This document shows positions 49,401 to 60,993 of a DNA stretch of 64,000 bases, in pieces (the first letter of the stretch is position 1; each line of letters begins with the position of its first letter). The stretch is from Phanerodontia chrysosporium. Lineage: Eukaryota > Basidiomycota > Agaricomycetes > Polyporales > Phanerochaetaceae. The position numbers and the translations under genes are program-made. The stretch spans positions 682,001 to 746,000 of the forward strand of contig MJGA01000001.1 in assembly GCA_001910725.1 (NCBI GenBank). Reading direction: 5' to 3'. The notes below the pieces were generated by a model, which worked only from the letters and a program-made list of their open reading frames with translations, searched no databases and was not told the origin of the DNA.

Positions 49401-49973
49401 CGACATGGCAGACGCGGTCAACGTGATGCTCTACGCCGCGCCGACGCCGAAGGGCGAGCCCGGGTGCGCGGCCTGGGATTTGTTCAAGGCCGAGGACGCG
49501 GGCAAGATCCGCAAGTTTCTGAAGCGCAAGTTCAAGGGCCAGTTCCAGCACGACCCGATCCACTCGCAGCAGTTCTACCTCGACGCGACGCTGCGCAAGG
49601 AGCTTTACGAGGAGTTTGGCGTCAAGAGCTACCGCATCTACCAGAAGCCTGGCGAGGCTGTATTCATTCCTGCCGGCTGTGCGCACCAGGTGAGGCACCC
49701 GATGTGAGACGTTCACTCCACGTCCATGCTCATAGCTTGCGTCTGATGCAGGTGTGCAACCTTGCGGACTGCATCAAGGTCGCGAGCGACTTTGTCAGCC
49801 CGGACAACATCGACCGGTGCGAGAACCTCACGAAAGAGTTCCGCGAGCAGAACCAGTCGATGGCGTGGAAGGAAGACGTCCTCCAGCTGCGCACGCTCAT
49901 GTGGTTCGCCTGGCTGTCATGCAGCCGCCAAGAAAAGGAGCTGCGCGGCGAGTCGCCGGCGTCGCCAATATAA
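46434..49973 (+). CDS. JmjC histone lysine demethylase, KDM3/JHDM2-like
   Basis: Fe(II)/2-oxoglutarate oxygenase of the JmjC class, by similarity acting on H3K9 methyl marks in the nucleus. Start ATG 46434 (MNSLHEQNHKRTSINELLNP). A low-complexity Pro/Ser/His/Gln-rich first third is followed by a nuclear-signal-like KKSRGKGKAAEG. A Cys cluster RCVSCTRRWAGDTCRFQG lies in a region with ENRNIVGISFIENQKADGPS. A second zinc cluster is DWMCRLCGREACSECFEQV. An acidic Ser/Pro linker precedes the catalytic part: VFAHVWAKGEPIVVTGLLKK, then STRLHLDMADAVNVMLYAA with the Fe-binding His-x-Asp, and QKPGEAVFIPAGCAHQVCNL with the third ligand His. The end is QNQSMAWKEDVLQLRTLMWF plus a short tail. The zinc-JmjC order matches KDM3. 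Exons between 47000 and 48250 were not all fixed. Confidence 0.87.
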
Positions 49974-51613
49974 ACATCACCCTCGTCTCCACTGTAATGC
50001 TGTCGCGTGCAAGCCGAAATTTTCATGCGAACATCCTGCATAAAGCAAAGTAACTTGTCTATCGTATGCACTCTGCTGTCGTTATCATCTGTATATTATT
50101 CTTTCATCTTTTCTTGTTCATGCTTGTCATTGGGGCCGTCGGCGTAGAGGGGCTTGAGAAGTAGGGACAAAACGGACTCGTACATTCGATATACCTATCG
50201 AGTAATTTGTACATACAAAGTAAACCAAAATGCATTCTCTGTATAGAGCACCGCGAGCCGCCTGAGATGGGTAACCGGGAGTTTCCGATGCGAAGCTCGT
50301 ATGCGCTTGTCAGGGTGCATATGAGAACATAGACACAAGTATGCAAGCATTTCCGTGGTCGGATCCAACATATTCGCAAGAGTGCAACCCTGTAGGGTCC
50401 TAGCTCCCCGAAAGGCCTCACGAAGACGAATTATGCAAGGCCGAGCTGCAGCGGACTTGCACAAAGTAACGATGGTGGCGATTCCAGGATATTGCGAGAT
50501 GTCGGGGGCCGGACCCTAGAGTGTGAATAAGCAACAGACGCGTCGGCCGCGCCCACACCCAATCTTTGTGCTCTTGGGGGTGAAAAAATGGGGCACCGGC
50601 GAAGCCTGGCCCTCCGTGGGACCACCGCGAGCACCAGCACTGGTGAGATGCTGTCAGAGCACGTAGGCTGCGAACGCGACGGAGAACATCAGATCGGGAT
50701 GAAACCCGCCCGCGGCTTCGCGATAGCGGCGGCCTTGCGAACTCCGCTGGGCAGGACTTGTGACCTGCATAGACACCCAGTACGGGGCGCGGCGCGAGTA
50801 GGCTGCATCAGGGCCGTAGAGGGTGTGCGAGTTGAACGAGCGCGGATCTGCCGTGTAATTCAGTAGGTATGAGCCTGTACGGATTCACCGCATTGGGGCG
50901 GATCTTAGGGCAATGAGCGGTATTCCTGCGGATAGGAAATCATGAGCCTTCTTGTGGTAATACTTGCCCGATTGGAGGTGGATGGTCCAGACTGAGGGAA
51001 TGAGATGGAGAAGCCCGTGCGCCTGTGGTACAGGGATAGGGCCCTATTTCGTAAGTTAGTATGTTATGACCAGGCGCGCATGCCTTATCAATTTTCGCCA
51101 TCGCGCCGACAGATGGTGCTGGCTTTCATGGCGTCGCGATGCCGCTAGCTAGAGCACCCCGCCTGAACGAACCTAGCAGAATTTCCTCTAATACCAACCA
51201 ACCAACCAACTTAGTATGCACATTGCCAACATGTAATAACTCTCACCATGACATCGGATGTTTGTTCTGCTGCTCTGGCGATTCATCGCGCAGGGACAGT
51301 GGGCTGCTTGACCTGCAGAAGCTTGTGAGGATTAAGCTTGAACCCGCGCTGGAAGACACGAGACGCGCTCCTCACGTTGTAGAGATATTGAACTCAAAGA
51401 TTATGACAATAGATATCTGGCAGATTCAAGAATCCTCCCGTCTGTAGTCGTGAAGAACAGGAGGTGTCGGTGAGCGTCACTGTGACGGTCAATGTCAAGC
51501 CGCTGGACGTGGTTGGGCGCTCCGCCATCTGTATTCCGGCGTCCAAACTAGATGCCGTGAAATCACATCTTGACCGAGTTTCTCGTCGAGCCATCTCGTG
51601 CGACATCCTATCC
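49974..51613. other. Intergenic, 1.6 kb
   Basis: Longest gene-free gap outside the transposon island. It contains only short open frames without features and a small (CCAA)n run near 51197-51212. It holds the JmjC 3' region and RRP8 promoter. No RNA gene or mobile-element end recognised. Confidence 0.45.
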
Positions 51614-53015
51614 ATGTCTCTCTTCGAAGTCCCCGGTTGGTCAGTCCCGGCCACACCAGTGTCCTCAGGCTCTAACTTCAAGAAGCGAAAGCGTCCCGCC
51701 GCTGAGCCCGAGTCTGACGCGAAAGTTCATGCGCGGCGGTCAATGTAGAGAAGCTCCTGGCGAAGCTCGGTGAGAGCGAGGGCCAGCACGCCAAGAAGAA
51801 GGCGAAGAAGGACAAGGGGAAGGGAAGGCTCAAGCTCAAGCTCAGCTGCGCCGCCTTCGAAGCCCTCCCCGAAGCCTGCGCCGAAGCCGGACGTGAAGGA
51901 GGCGCAGACACCGCAGAAGGGGAAGCAGCCGAAGGAGGAGGACAAGCCTGCGACGCCCGTAAATGGCGGGTCGAAGAATAAGAAGAACAAGAACAAGAAA
52001 GCGCAGAAGCAAGAGGCACAGGCTGTCAGCCCTGCCCCTACGCCTAAACCCGCTCCCAAGGAGAAGAATGTCAGTCCAGAGAAGGGTCTTACTGCCCTTC
52101 AGGCCAATATGAAGCATAGTCTCGATGGTGCACGCTTTAGGTCAGTGCATACCATCTACTCATAGCTTCTCTGCTAATTTACAAATAGGTGGATAAACGA
52201 GACTCTGTACAAATCCGACAGCGAGCATGCTCGACAGATGATGCGCGAGAACCCTGCAGTATTCACTGAAGTACGCATGGGACCCCCTTTGACATAAACG
52301 CGTTGTTGACCACATTAAAGTACCACACGGGCTTCCGCCACCAAGTGCAATCATGGCCTGTAAACCCCGTGTCCCATTATGCTTCGGTCCTCTCGGAATA
52401 CCCTGCAAAGACGGTCGTCGCGGACCTCGGCTGTGGCGACGCCGCGCTTGCGAAGGAGCTCGTGCCGAAGGGGTTCACCATCCTCTCCTTCGATCTCGTA
52501 TCGGACGGTGCCTACGTCGTCGAGGCGGACATCTGCACGCGGATACCGCTGCCAGGCTCCGAGACCGAGGAATCGGATGCCGCACAAGTTGTCGATGTTG
52601 TCGTGTGTGCGCTTAGCTTGATGAGCGTAAACTGGGTGGGGTGCATCAGGGAGGCGTGGAGAATCCTGAAAATGGGGTTCGTGTGTTCTGCTCTCGGTCT
52701 GATTTGTCGTTGACTGAAGGCTTGTTGACACAGTGGCGAGCTCAAGATCGCAGAGGTCGCGAGTCGCTTCACGGAGGTAGAGGCCTTCGTCTCCCTCGTC
52801 TCCTCTGTCGGTTTCCGTCTCAAGTCGAAGGTATGCTTTGCGGTGAATTCGAGCAAACGAACAAATACTAATGACCGCATATAGGACGATAGTAATAGTC
52901 ACTTCACATTGTTCGAGTTCGCAAAGGTGAAGCGAAAGCCGAAAGTGACAAAGAGTGGAGCAAGCTGATGGAACGCGGGAGCGTCTTGAAGCCTTGCGAG
53001 TACAAGCGGCGGTAG
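51614..53015 (+). CDS. RRP8: 25S rRNA adenine-N1 methyltransferase RRP8
   Basis: Nucleolar SAM-dependent enzyme that methylates one adenine N1 in large-subunit rRNA. Start MSLFEVPGWSVPATPVSSGS. A Lys-rich N-terminal region (AKKKAKKDKGK, KNKKNKNKKAQKQEA) acts as nuclear signal and RNA contact. The catalytic domain begins ALQANMKHSLDGARFRWINE, with YHTGFRHQVQSWPVNPV, SAM motif I TVVADLGCGDAALAKELVPK, SFDLVS, DVVVCALSLMSVNWVGCIRE and MGGELKIAEVASRF. The conserved ending LKPCEYKRR is encoded out of frame. As read, the gene stops at 52966-52968, but one extra G near 52932 carries it to the TAG at 53013-53015. Two further one-base slips occur near 51731-51736 and 51815-51827. I treat all three as sequence errors. 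Convergent with the oxidoreductase gene. Confidence 0.9.
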
Positions 53016-53094
53016 TACTTAGTTCACATGAGCACAAAATCAACGTCTTTTGTGTATTACTGGTACATTGGGAGTATTTTTAATTGCCGCATCC

Positions 53095-54419
53095 TTACGC
53101 CCTGGGAGGAACGGGGATGGTGCGACCCTCCTTTGAGCTCTGGAGCGCAAGCTCGATCATCTCAATGACCTCTGCGGACTGCTCGAACTTGACGGCCTGA
53201 GGAGCCTTTTCGCGGATGGCGCGCGCAACATCGCGGAAGAGGCCCGCGTAGTCGCCCTTGAAGCTCGATGGCCAACTGCTCAAGCGCGTCAGAACAGCTG
53301 TGACAACAACGCAATATCGGACACTCACGTTGACTTCACGACAGCATCGCCCTGCTGGTTCTCGAGCGTGCCGAACAGCTCCTCCGGCTCCTGGCCGTAG
53401 GTGGCCGAGGTGAGGATCTCGGCGGGCGAGCCGATGACCTTGAGCTGATCCTCCTGCACGTCGACGCCGTACTTGGTGAAGGTACCCTGCGTGCCGCGGA
53501 CAATGTACCGGACCTGCGGGGACTTCACGGACAGGATGGCGCCGCGGAGGATGACGGTGAAGGACGTGGGCTTCACGGGAGCATCTGCAGGCGAGGGGAG
53601 GGGCGGGTAGCGGAGAGTGATGGTGAACTGTTGTGCTGATCAGTGAGCAGAACGACGAAGATAATTACAAGGCTACGCACAGTGTCATCGACATCGGGGT
53701 GTCCGATGCCCCTGATGTTCTCAATCCTCGCCGTGATGCTCTGCGGACGGCCGAAGAGGATGAGGACCTGGTCGAGAGTGTGCGCTGCGAGGTCGTAGGT
53801 GAGGCCGTTCGCGGGCAGCGGCTCGTCCTTCCACGTGCCCTTGAGCGTAGTGCGGTAGCGGTCGAAGCGCGACTCGAACTCCCAGAGCGTGCCGAGCGAG
53901 CGGGGGTCGCTCGGGGGAGCGCAAGCAGGGCCTTGAGTGCGAGGAAGTCCGAGTCCCAGCGGCGGTTCTGGTACGGGTACAGCACGAGGCCCTTCGCCTT
54001 CGCGAGCGCGTCGAGCTCGCGTGCCTGCGCCGAGGTCGCCGTGACGGGCTTGTCGACGAGCACTGTGCGGCCAGTCAGCATTCCTACAAGCAGGTCAGAG
54101 AAGGGCGGGCGGACGCACCGTGCTTGCCCGCCTCGAGCGTCCGCTTCGCGTACTCATAGTGCGTCTCGCTCGGGGTGCCGATGATGACGAGCTCGACCTC
54201 GGCGTCCGCGAGGACCTGGTCGAGCGTGTTGTAGATCGCGACGCCCTGTGCGGCCTCAGCGCCGAAGCGGGCCTGGAGCTTGCCACCGGGCGCCGCGGGC
54301 TTGCGCTCTAGGACGGCGTGCAGCTTGAAGAGCTCGGGGAGCGCGAGCACGAAAGGGACGTGGAACGTCAGGCCGGAGAGGCCGACACCCAGCACGGCAG
54401 TCTTGATAGGTCCGCTCAT
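53095..54419 (-). CDS. Gfo/Idh/MocA-family NAD(P)-dependent oxidoreductase
   Basis: Dehydrogenase of the glucose-fructose oxidoreductase / inositol dehydrogenase family; substrate unknown. On the minus strand it starts MSGPIKTAVLGVGLSGLTFH with a Rossmann GxGxxG-like motif (residues about 10-15). Then come LFKLHAVLERKP, ELVIIGTPSETHYEYAKRTL, VLVDKPVTATSAQARELDAL with the catalytic DKP (EKP-type) lysine, and GLVLYPYQNRRWDSDFLAL. The C-terminal Gfo/Idh domain holds LGTLWEFESRFDRYR, NGLTYDLAAHTLDQVLILFG (catalytic His) and KGDYAGLFRDVARAIR. The frame breaks in a run of five G at 53913-53917 (plus strand); six would join both parts. A TATATAAG box lies on the minus strand at 54549-54556, about 130 bp before the start. 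Confidence 0.9.
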
Positions 54420-55141
54420 GTTGATATGTCTGCGAGCAGCATTGTCAGTGTGACCGCCATTTGAGGTGAGACTGTCGAAGGCACTCACAGTGTAGTAGGG
54501 CGAGCTGCAAGAGGTAGGGGGAGACGAACCTCGATGGCGGAGGCGAGCTTATATAGTCTGAGGAGCACAGCGGTCCGAACATGCAGAATATCGATCGCGC
54601 ATGGCTGCTTTGTCAGGAGCACGCTTTCGCGCTGGACGCGAGGACGCGATGATGCAAATTCTGCAGCGAATCTGGGGCAGCGTTACAGGAAAAAATGTTG
54701 GTGGCGAGGGCGGCGGGCGTAGAGGATCGAGTCAGTCCAGCCAAATTGCGGGGCGATCGTCCTCGGAACGCGTGCCAAGCACCTTCGGAGCAGGAAATAC
54801 CTTCCACCCCCGGTCGGGGCATCCCCGCCGGCCTCTCGCTCCCGTTTTTGCAACAAAGACGTCGTCAACGGCTCTCTACAAGTCACGAGCAAGCTTAGCA
54901 ATGCATCTAGTAATCCTCGAATGGGGATAAAACATGGGCGGCGGCGTATAATCCAATCGTCGAAGGGAACATGGAACGAAGAAGAGGAAGGACGGCATGT
55001 GCTACAACAGTGGTGACATAATCTACAGGCCAGGACCACTAAAAATCTAACCTACATGTACTATGGAAACAGGGCGTGAGAGGTCGTGAATAAATCCGTG
55101 ACGTGAGGTATCCGAGAACGCGTAATTACATGACGAAGGGT
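54420..55141. promoter_or_regulatory. Oxidoreductase promoter and GPC1 3' region
   Basis: 722 bp. A minus-strand TATA box (CTATATAAG, about 54548-54556) serves the oxidoreductase gene. Other open frames here lack features. Confidence 0.55.
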
Positions 55142-57030
55142 TCATCGGTCTTTGCGGGACTCTTCAGAGTCGGGAGTTGGGGTCGTCTGCGCCGGAATGG
55201 TCTCCATAGGAAGTTCGACATTGCTGGCGTTGGGCGACTCTGGTGAAAGGCCTTTAGTGGAGAGCGATGGCGATCCTGCGACTGTGAGGAGGTCATCGTC
55301 ACTCTGCGGACCGAGCGAAGGACTTGAACGCTCGGAGCGCGACGTCGCCTCTGCAAGCTCCTTCCGCAAGGCTTCCAATTCCTTCTCGAATCTGGAGTAG
55401 GAAGTAAGCGTCGGCAGGTGCTACCCAGCACATTAATCAAGAGGCTGTGACGCACTTTCTACCAAAGACTTCGATGTAGAAGCCACCGCCGTTCCACACG
55501 CTCACCGCGAAGATGAACATGATGAATACGCTGCTCCAAAATGGGCTGTCGTAGAGCAAGAACAGAGCAGGAATCTCTGTGAGGACGGCGTACACTGACA
55601 GGCTGATCAGCCACGTTCACTACGTCCTCCTAATGTAACTTACTGAATTGGCCAAACATGAAAGCCACTTCGCGGTATTGTGGAGGCACAGTGGACAGAG
55701 CACGTCCAATCACACCGCGCTTGTCATTTAACAGCCATGAGAAGGACGTCGTACGCTGCCCTGACTCTATTTTCTTGCGGCGATTGATGAGGACGAACTG
55801 TGCAGCACTTCTGTCAGCTCGGACACAAGCCGGCAACGAGTTATCTCACCTTCCAATACAGTAGTTGCCAGATAAGGTCTACAGACAACAGTTAGCTAGG
55901 GACATCGCGCGAGGAGGCGCAGCAACCTTACATATGATAGAGCTCAGTAGAAGGGCGCGGAAAGGTTGCATATGGGGGAGCTCGTTGAGCGCCGGGAATC
56001 GTCCCGCAGCATGAGGGTAATAGTGACTATTTCGAGTCAATAGCTGACGTGGCATGAGAGGGCAAGAACATACCGAATGACAGTGAACGTCAAGGGCGGG
56101 TACATATGGATGAACAGCGAGGTAACCTTGTCCATGTCATGGAAGACAAGACTATTCCTCCACGTAATGACTGCACTGGCGAGTGATCCGTGCGAGAGGC
56201 AGTAGCAGGCTAGGAATAGCGCGGGACTAGATGGAAGTATCCAGAGATAGAGCAAGTTAAGGATATTGCAGTAGTAGCAGAGGTCGAAGAGGAAGTAGTG
56301 CCACGATCGCTTCTTGTAATAGTAAGCGCGTATGGGCAGGAGAGTGCATGTACCAATGGTGTACGCAATATGAGTATACCTAGAGCTGTATTAGAACAAC
56401 AAGACGGTGGAGCGAACATAGAACGTACTGAGGATGGTTCGCAAAGATGAGCGCAGTGGCGACCAGAGACATGACACTGAAGAAGAATGATATCTTCTCC
56501 CGAGTCCTGACAATCTTTGAAGACTGCCACGACGCAGTTAAGGAGGTCATTCGTTGCGAGACCTAGAGGCGACATGATCTTAGTGGCCAGCTCAACAGAA
56601 CGCAGTAATAGACGCGCCTTGAGCTTGAACTTCTGCATCTCGCGCTCTAAGTTGTCCGTAAGGACCTCCCCAGACGGTGACTTCATTTGTTTTAAGATGT
56701 CCTTGCGAAAGCCTTGCAAGGCCTGATCAGCCTTCATCTTGAGGCGGTCACTCTGCTTCACGAGATTGCGTTGCAGGAGGTCAAGACGCGAGTCGAAGTA
56801 GGTCTCCATGGTGTCTGTGGCGAATGAGTACATGGCTGTCTCGGTGTATGAAGGTGGTGCGCACCAAGCAACGTAAAGCCACTCGCAAAGTCTGACAGCT
56901 CATCCTTGACAAAGCGTTCAAACGGGATCGAGAAGTAGCCAAAGCCGTTGTTTGAGCCACCGTTGGGAGTGCCAGACTCTGGTCTCGGCAGCGGTGAGTG
57001 GGAGGCGTGCTCCTCCGTCGCGGTCGACAT
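55142..57030 (-). CDS. GPC1: Glycerophosphocholine acyltransferase (DUF2838)
   Basis: Acylates glycerophosphocholine with acyl-CoA, making lysophosphatidylcholine in the recycling of phosphatidylcholine; an ER-type multi-pass membrane enzyme. On the minus strand it starts MSTATEEHASHSPLPRPESG. A cytosolic helical stretch (DTMETYFDSRLDLLQRNLVK) is followed by membrane segments with the family core: WHYFLFDLCYYCNILNLLYL, HGSLASAVITWRNSLVFHDM, DKVTSLFIHMYPPLTFTVIR, the conserved HYYPHAAGRFPALNE, LLYWKFVLINRRKKIESGQR and TSFSWLLNDKRGVIGRA. The last helices are FMFGQFVYAVLTEIPALFLL and SVFIMFIFAVSVWNGGGFYI. A Ser/Pro-rich tail ends ESRKDR. It is divergent from ISU1. The DUF2838 core makes the call firm. 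Confidence 0.93.
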
Positions 57031-57599
57031 TGTGCGTGGTATGCGTTGGCAGTGAGGCAATAAGAGCGAGATATTTGAGAAGAAGAGAAGGAGATAGCGC
57101 GTCGGGAACGCGACTTCCTCGAGACTGTGGCCAGCAGAGCGTATGTTTAACGGAGCCTTCCGTCTTGGGCACTTTCGGTGACGCAGTTGCTTATGTAATC
57201 TCACGTGGCACGCGTCGAAGCGCTCTCCCCAACGCTGCATGCCAGTCTCGGCCAACATCTTGAGAGGGCAGCGTCATCGAGGATTGAAAGTATGGAGCCT
57301 CTAGAAGGCCTGCGACACCTAAAGGATTACATTGCACGGTACCCCGGTGCGAAACTCTAGTCCCAATACGTGGAACTCTGCCCTTGTGACTACGAAAATG
57401 TGTACCCACGTCTGTGGATGGGATATTCTCGTCAGCTACGAGCGGTGAACAGAACCAAAATGACTTATGACCTTAGAGACACGTATTACGCGTAGTTTTA
57501 ACTGGCTACTAGCAAGCAGAGGCGTTTGAGGCAGCAGTCGCCAGCAAGACAAACCACGAGAGATGCCTTTCCGAGGTACCATTGCTTACTCCGGGCTGC

Positions 57600-57613
57600 T
57601 TATCTGATAACCC
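57600..57613 (+). promoter_or_regulatory. Iron-GATA-like site, ISU1 promoter copy
   Basis: TTATCTGATAACCC, about 120 bp before the ISU1 ATG, contains ATCTGATAA. This exactly matches the ATCWGATAA consensus of fungal iron-responsive GATA repressors (Urbs1/SreA/Fep1 type). An identical 14-mer recurs at 57896-57909. Confidence 0.6.
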
Positions 57614-57630
57614 GGAAGGCACGTCGACAT

Positions 57631-57636
57631 CACGTG
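57631..57636. promoter_or_regulatory. E-box CACGTG in ISU1 promoter
   Basis: Palindromic bHLH site about 95 bp before the ATG and 20 bp after the GATA-like site. A single hexamer, so chance is possible. Confidence 0.4.
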
Positions 57637-57730
57637 CTTTATAGGATTCAAACTCCGAGCCGAACGGGTGAGATAATGAGTGCGGCACTCCGCGCTCATT
57701 CTGCCCACGAACGACCACCACGCTTGCACC

Positions 57731-58455
57731 ATGTTTCGCGCTGCTCTGTCAAAATCTGTACTCAACGCTGCTCCCCGCGCAAGCAGGGTGACTCTTCGCC
57801 CTGTTCTGGCCCGCGGGTACCATGAGAAAGTGATCTCGCACTACGAACAGCCTAGAAACGTAAGTACCGCCCAGTCCAGACAGACCTGGAACAGGTTATC
57901 TGATAACCCCTGACCTTGCAGGTCGGCTCCTTGCCAAAGAACGCACCCGACGTCGGTACTGGCTGGTCGGCGCGCCTGCGTGAGTACCTTCTACGAATTC
58001 ACCAAGCTCCTGTACCGTGGCTGACACTTTTTTGCGCAGCTGCGGCGATGTCATGAAACTGCAAATCCGCGTCGATGAGAACGGCATCATCCAGGATGTG
58101 AAGTTCAAGACCTTTGGCTGCGGCAGTGCCATCGCCTCTAGCTCGTATATGACTGAGAGGGTGAAGGGCTTGTCTCTGGAGGAAGCCGAGAAGATCAAGA
58201 ACACGGAGATTGCGAAGGAGCTCTGCTTGCCTCCGGTCAAGCTCCACTGCTCAAGTATGTCACCCCACTCTTCATCGAGAGCGATATACTGACCGGCACT
58301 CAGTGCTTGCTGAGGACGCTATCCGGTCAGCCATCAAGGACTACCGCACAAAGCGCAGCAAGCTGTCGAACCAAAAGCAGCCCGGCTTCATTGACGTCAC
58401 GCAAAGCTCCGCTACCGGCGAGACAACGGCCACTGCACACCCACCGAGTGCTTGA
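57731..58455 (+). CDS. ISU1: Mitochondrial iron-sulfur cluster scaffold protein
   Basis: Scaffold on which Nfs1/Isd11/frataxin assemble [2Fe-2S] clusters in the mitochondrial matrix. Start MFRAALSKSVLNAAPRASRV (targeting peptide), mature part from YHEKVISHYEQPRNVGSLPK. The three cluster-ligand cysteines are present: ACGDVMKLQI, FKTFGCGSAIASSS and LPPVKLHCSMLAED. The LPPVK motif that binds the Hsp70 Ssq1 is intact. The C-terminus extends past the usual end with KLSNQKQPGFIDVTQSSATG. In exon 2 the frame slips near 57962: GGCTGG needs one more base to give the conserved GTGLVGAPACGD. Intron 1 contains the second iron-GATA-like copy. Confidence 0.93.
57896..57909 (+). promoter_or_regulatory. Iron-GATA-like site, ISU1 intron 1 copy
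   Basis: TTATCTGATAACCC within the first intron, identical to the promoter copy at 57600-57613. Confidence 0.55.
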
Positions 58456-58663
58456 TTCCTCTCTTTTTCGTCTGCATCGTCTTGCATCTGTTATTTTATG
58501 TCATCTTGTCGTCTTTAGTGTAGTGTAAGATTAGGAGCGTTGCACGGGTCCATATGTGGCATGCATTGCATTGAGTGGATATATCAAAAGGATCTCTTCA
58601 TGTGCACACCCCGCGTATGCAGTGCTGTTCTAATGACCGAAGGAAGCATGTCGAACGTCAGGC

Positions 58664-60723
58664 TCAAGAGCGTTTCTGGTCGCCCTTCTGGCCGACAAAT
58701 GAGAATGTGCCACCCGCGAACCACCTGTCGTTTGCCTCCTTTACGCGTGCAGCGGCAGCAGCCTTGTTCGTAAGTTCGAAACCTTGTACTGGAGTGACGG
58801 TGAGCGACGTCGCGGTACCAGACGTCTGCGTGCCGCCAGCTTGCGCGGCCCTCGTGAGTGCTGCCGTGCGCAGCTTGTTGGCCTTGGAGAGTTTCGCTGG
58901 GGAGAGAACGTCAGTTTCCGCCGCACACCGTAAGCACGTTTACAATGGGGACGCACCGCGGCTCTTCGCCTCGCCGACACCTGCCCTGACTTTGCCTGAG
59001 CCGATCATGCCGAGGCCCTTCGTCTGGTCGAATGCGCCGACCTCTTCCTCGGGCTCACCAAACGCCATGCGATTCTGCAGCTTGCGAAGCTCTGTCTGTG
59101 CGTACGCTTCCTTCGCCTTCCGAGCTCTGATTCCCCAATGTAAGTACAAGCAACACATCTGTCGCACTCCAGATACGCACCTCTTACCGCCACGACGCTT
59201 CTTTGGCCCGTCATTGGGAACCGGCAGCGGCTTCACGATCTTGGTTGGGGGAGGAGCGGCCAAGCGGTCAATATGCTTCTCGATCTTCTCCCGAAGGTCC
59301 TGCCCGTAGCTGCCTGTGTGAAATGTGAGCCTGGCGGCTCCTGCATGGGGGAGATACGGCACATACCGTCTCGTCGTTGGCGCTCCAGATCCATGCGTGC
59401 CGCAAGAGCGCATTTGGCGCCGACTGTCCGTTGAATCTTCATCTGGTACTCCGGAGGTGTACTTTGTACGAGTTCAGACTGGAACACGAACCCCGTGTGA
59501 CGACGCTGAGTGGCAGTGGAAAATCCAGCTGCGATCTTCTTCTGAGCACCTAGTAGCTACACTGAAGTTAGCTTGAGCAAGCGGATCGTTACAGGTAGTG
59601 CTTACATGAACGTTGCAAGCCGGCATCTTAGCAAGGCCATTGAGACCGCCCGCAACACCAAGTAACTTCGCGGCTGTAGTTGTACCGACAATAGCTGACA
59701 GGTTGGGAGCAAGAATATTCATACGCGAGCTCACGTACATGAAAATCTGTGTAGATATTAGGTCAGTACTTGACCTTGTTTCGGCGGAGCCGACAGGCAC
59801 GCACCTTCTTCCGAACCTCCTCCAAGTTGTCTGCAAGATCGCAAGCGCGTTGTACTGCCTGCCACTCGGCTTCTGGAAGGGGCTGACCGGTAGTCGTAGT
59901 AGCGGTGATCATAACAGACATAACGATAGCAGCGGGAAGGATGGTGTTGAGGTTGACTTTGGTGGGATCCTGACATTACGCGTCAGGTTGGACGTTATAG
60001 TACCAGGACAGCAGTCCGCCCACCTCAGAATTACCAAGGGCCCGCACTGTACGGATGTACATTGGCGGGTCCTGCACTAGCTGCTCTAGCTCAGGGAATT
60101 TGGACGCGTAGTGATCCCTAATGAACTGATACGAATGTTAGAGCGGTCTACGACCGGGGAAACGATGAAGATTCACCTTGTGCACAACCATGATTTCATT
60201 GTCAACGTCCACGGAAAGGTTATTGGCCTGTACAATCACTTGGTACTCCGGATTCGAGTGAGTAGGAAGTGCCATCTGCTCCGGTGTGCTAGGATTTGCC
60301 TGGTACTTGTCGATTTCCTGCAGGCACAGTCAGAATAAACTCGTTATCTCATGGCAGTCTACGCACCTTCAGAATGTCGTTCATGCGTTTGCTACCATAC
60401 AGCTTGGCAATCTTCCGCACGTCCTCGACATTCCCTAGTTCCATGCGCTGGACTTCTTCGGCATCCAGTTCCTCGGCAGGCTTCACACCGCCTTCCAGCA
60501 CCAAGCTTCCTACTGCCTTCTTGGCGTCCTCTCCACCCGCCTCTTCATCCCCCTCTGACATGTCTTCATCCTCGTCCTCTTCTGCAGGTGCCTTGCGCTT
60601 GACACCATTGCTTGGTCCAGCTTGAGGTTGCTGCTCTTGCTCCTGCTCGTCGTCCTTGTACTCTTCCTCCCCTTCGGAAAGGCCCTCGAGGTCGGCCAAA
60701 AGTTCATCTGCGAGCGCGCTCAT
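58664..60723 (-). CDS. PRP31: U4/U6 snRNP protein PRP31
   Basis: Binds the 15.5K protein-U4 snRNA complex and bridges U4/U6 to U5 in the spliceosomal tri-snRNP; nuclear. On the minus strand it starts [20 protein letters not shown] with an acidic N-terminus. The NOSIC/Nop region follows: [140 protein letters not shown], then [17 protein letters not shown]. The Prp31 C-terminal domain contains [20 protein letters not shown] and [20 protein letters not shown]. The stop is at 58664-58666 after [20 protein letters not shown] in the consensus reads APNLS here, a minor change. Shares its 5' region with the divergent MCC beta gene. Confidence 0.94.
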
Positions 60724-60993
60724 GTCTGTCAGGCCGTCCGGAGGAAGGAGTGTGGCGAAGACTAGAGATACAGTACAAACACTATGGTTAAGGTCAAGAC
60801 GTAAGCGCCTAGTACATTGCAAGGAGGGTCACGCGCGTCAAGAGGCTGATCGGATCGGACCTTCCCCGCACCGGATGGGAGGGCGACTCAAAGCAGCGCT
60901 ACGAATTACGCCCTCAATTTCCTGCCCTTTCTCCCCGCTTTCGACGTGTCCACCGCACTCGCAGGGCAGCATCTCCCCAGGCTCATCTCCGAC

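Larger units (their letters stand above)
57031..57730. promoter_or_regulatory. Divergent promoter region, GPC1 (-) / ISU1 (+)
   Basis: 700 bp. Near ISU1 it contains an iron-GATA-type site (57602-57610), an E-box CACGTG (57631-57636) and TTTATAGG (about 57638-57645). No CCAAT box was seen close by. Confidence 0.6.
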
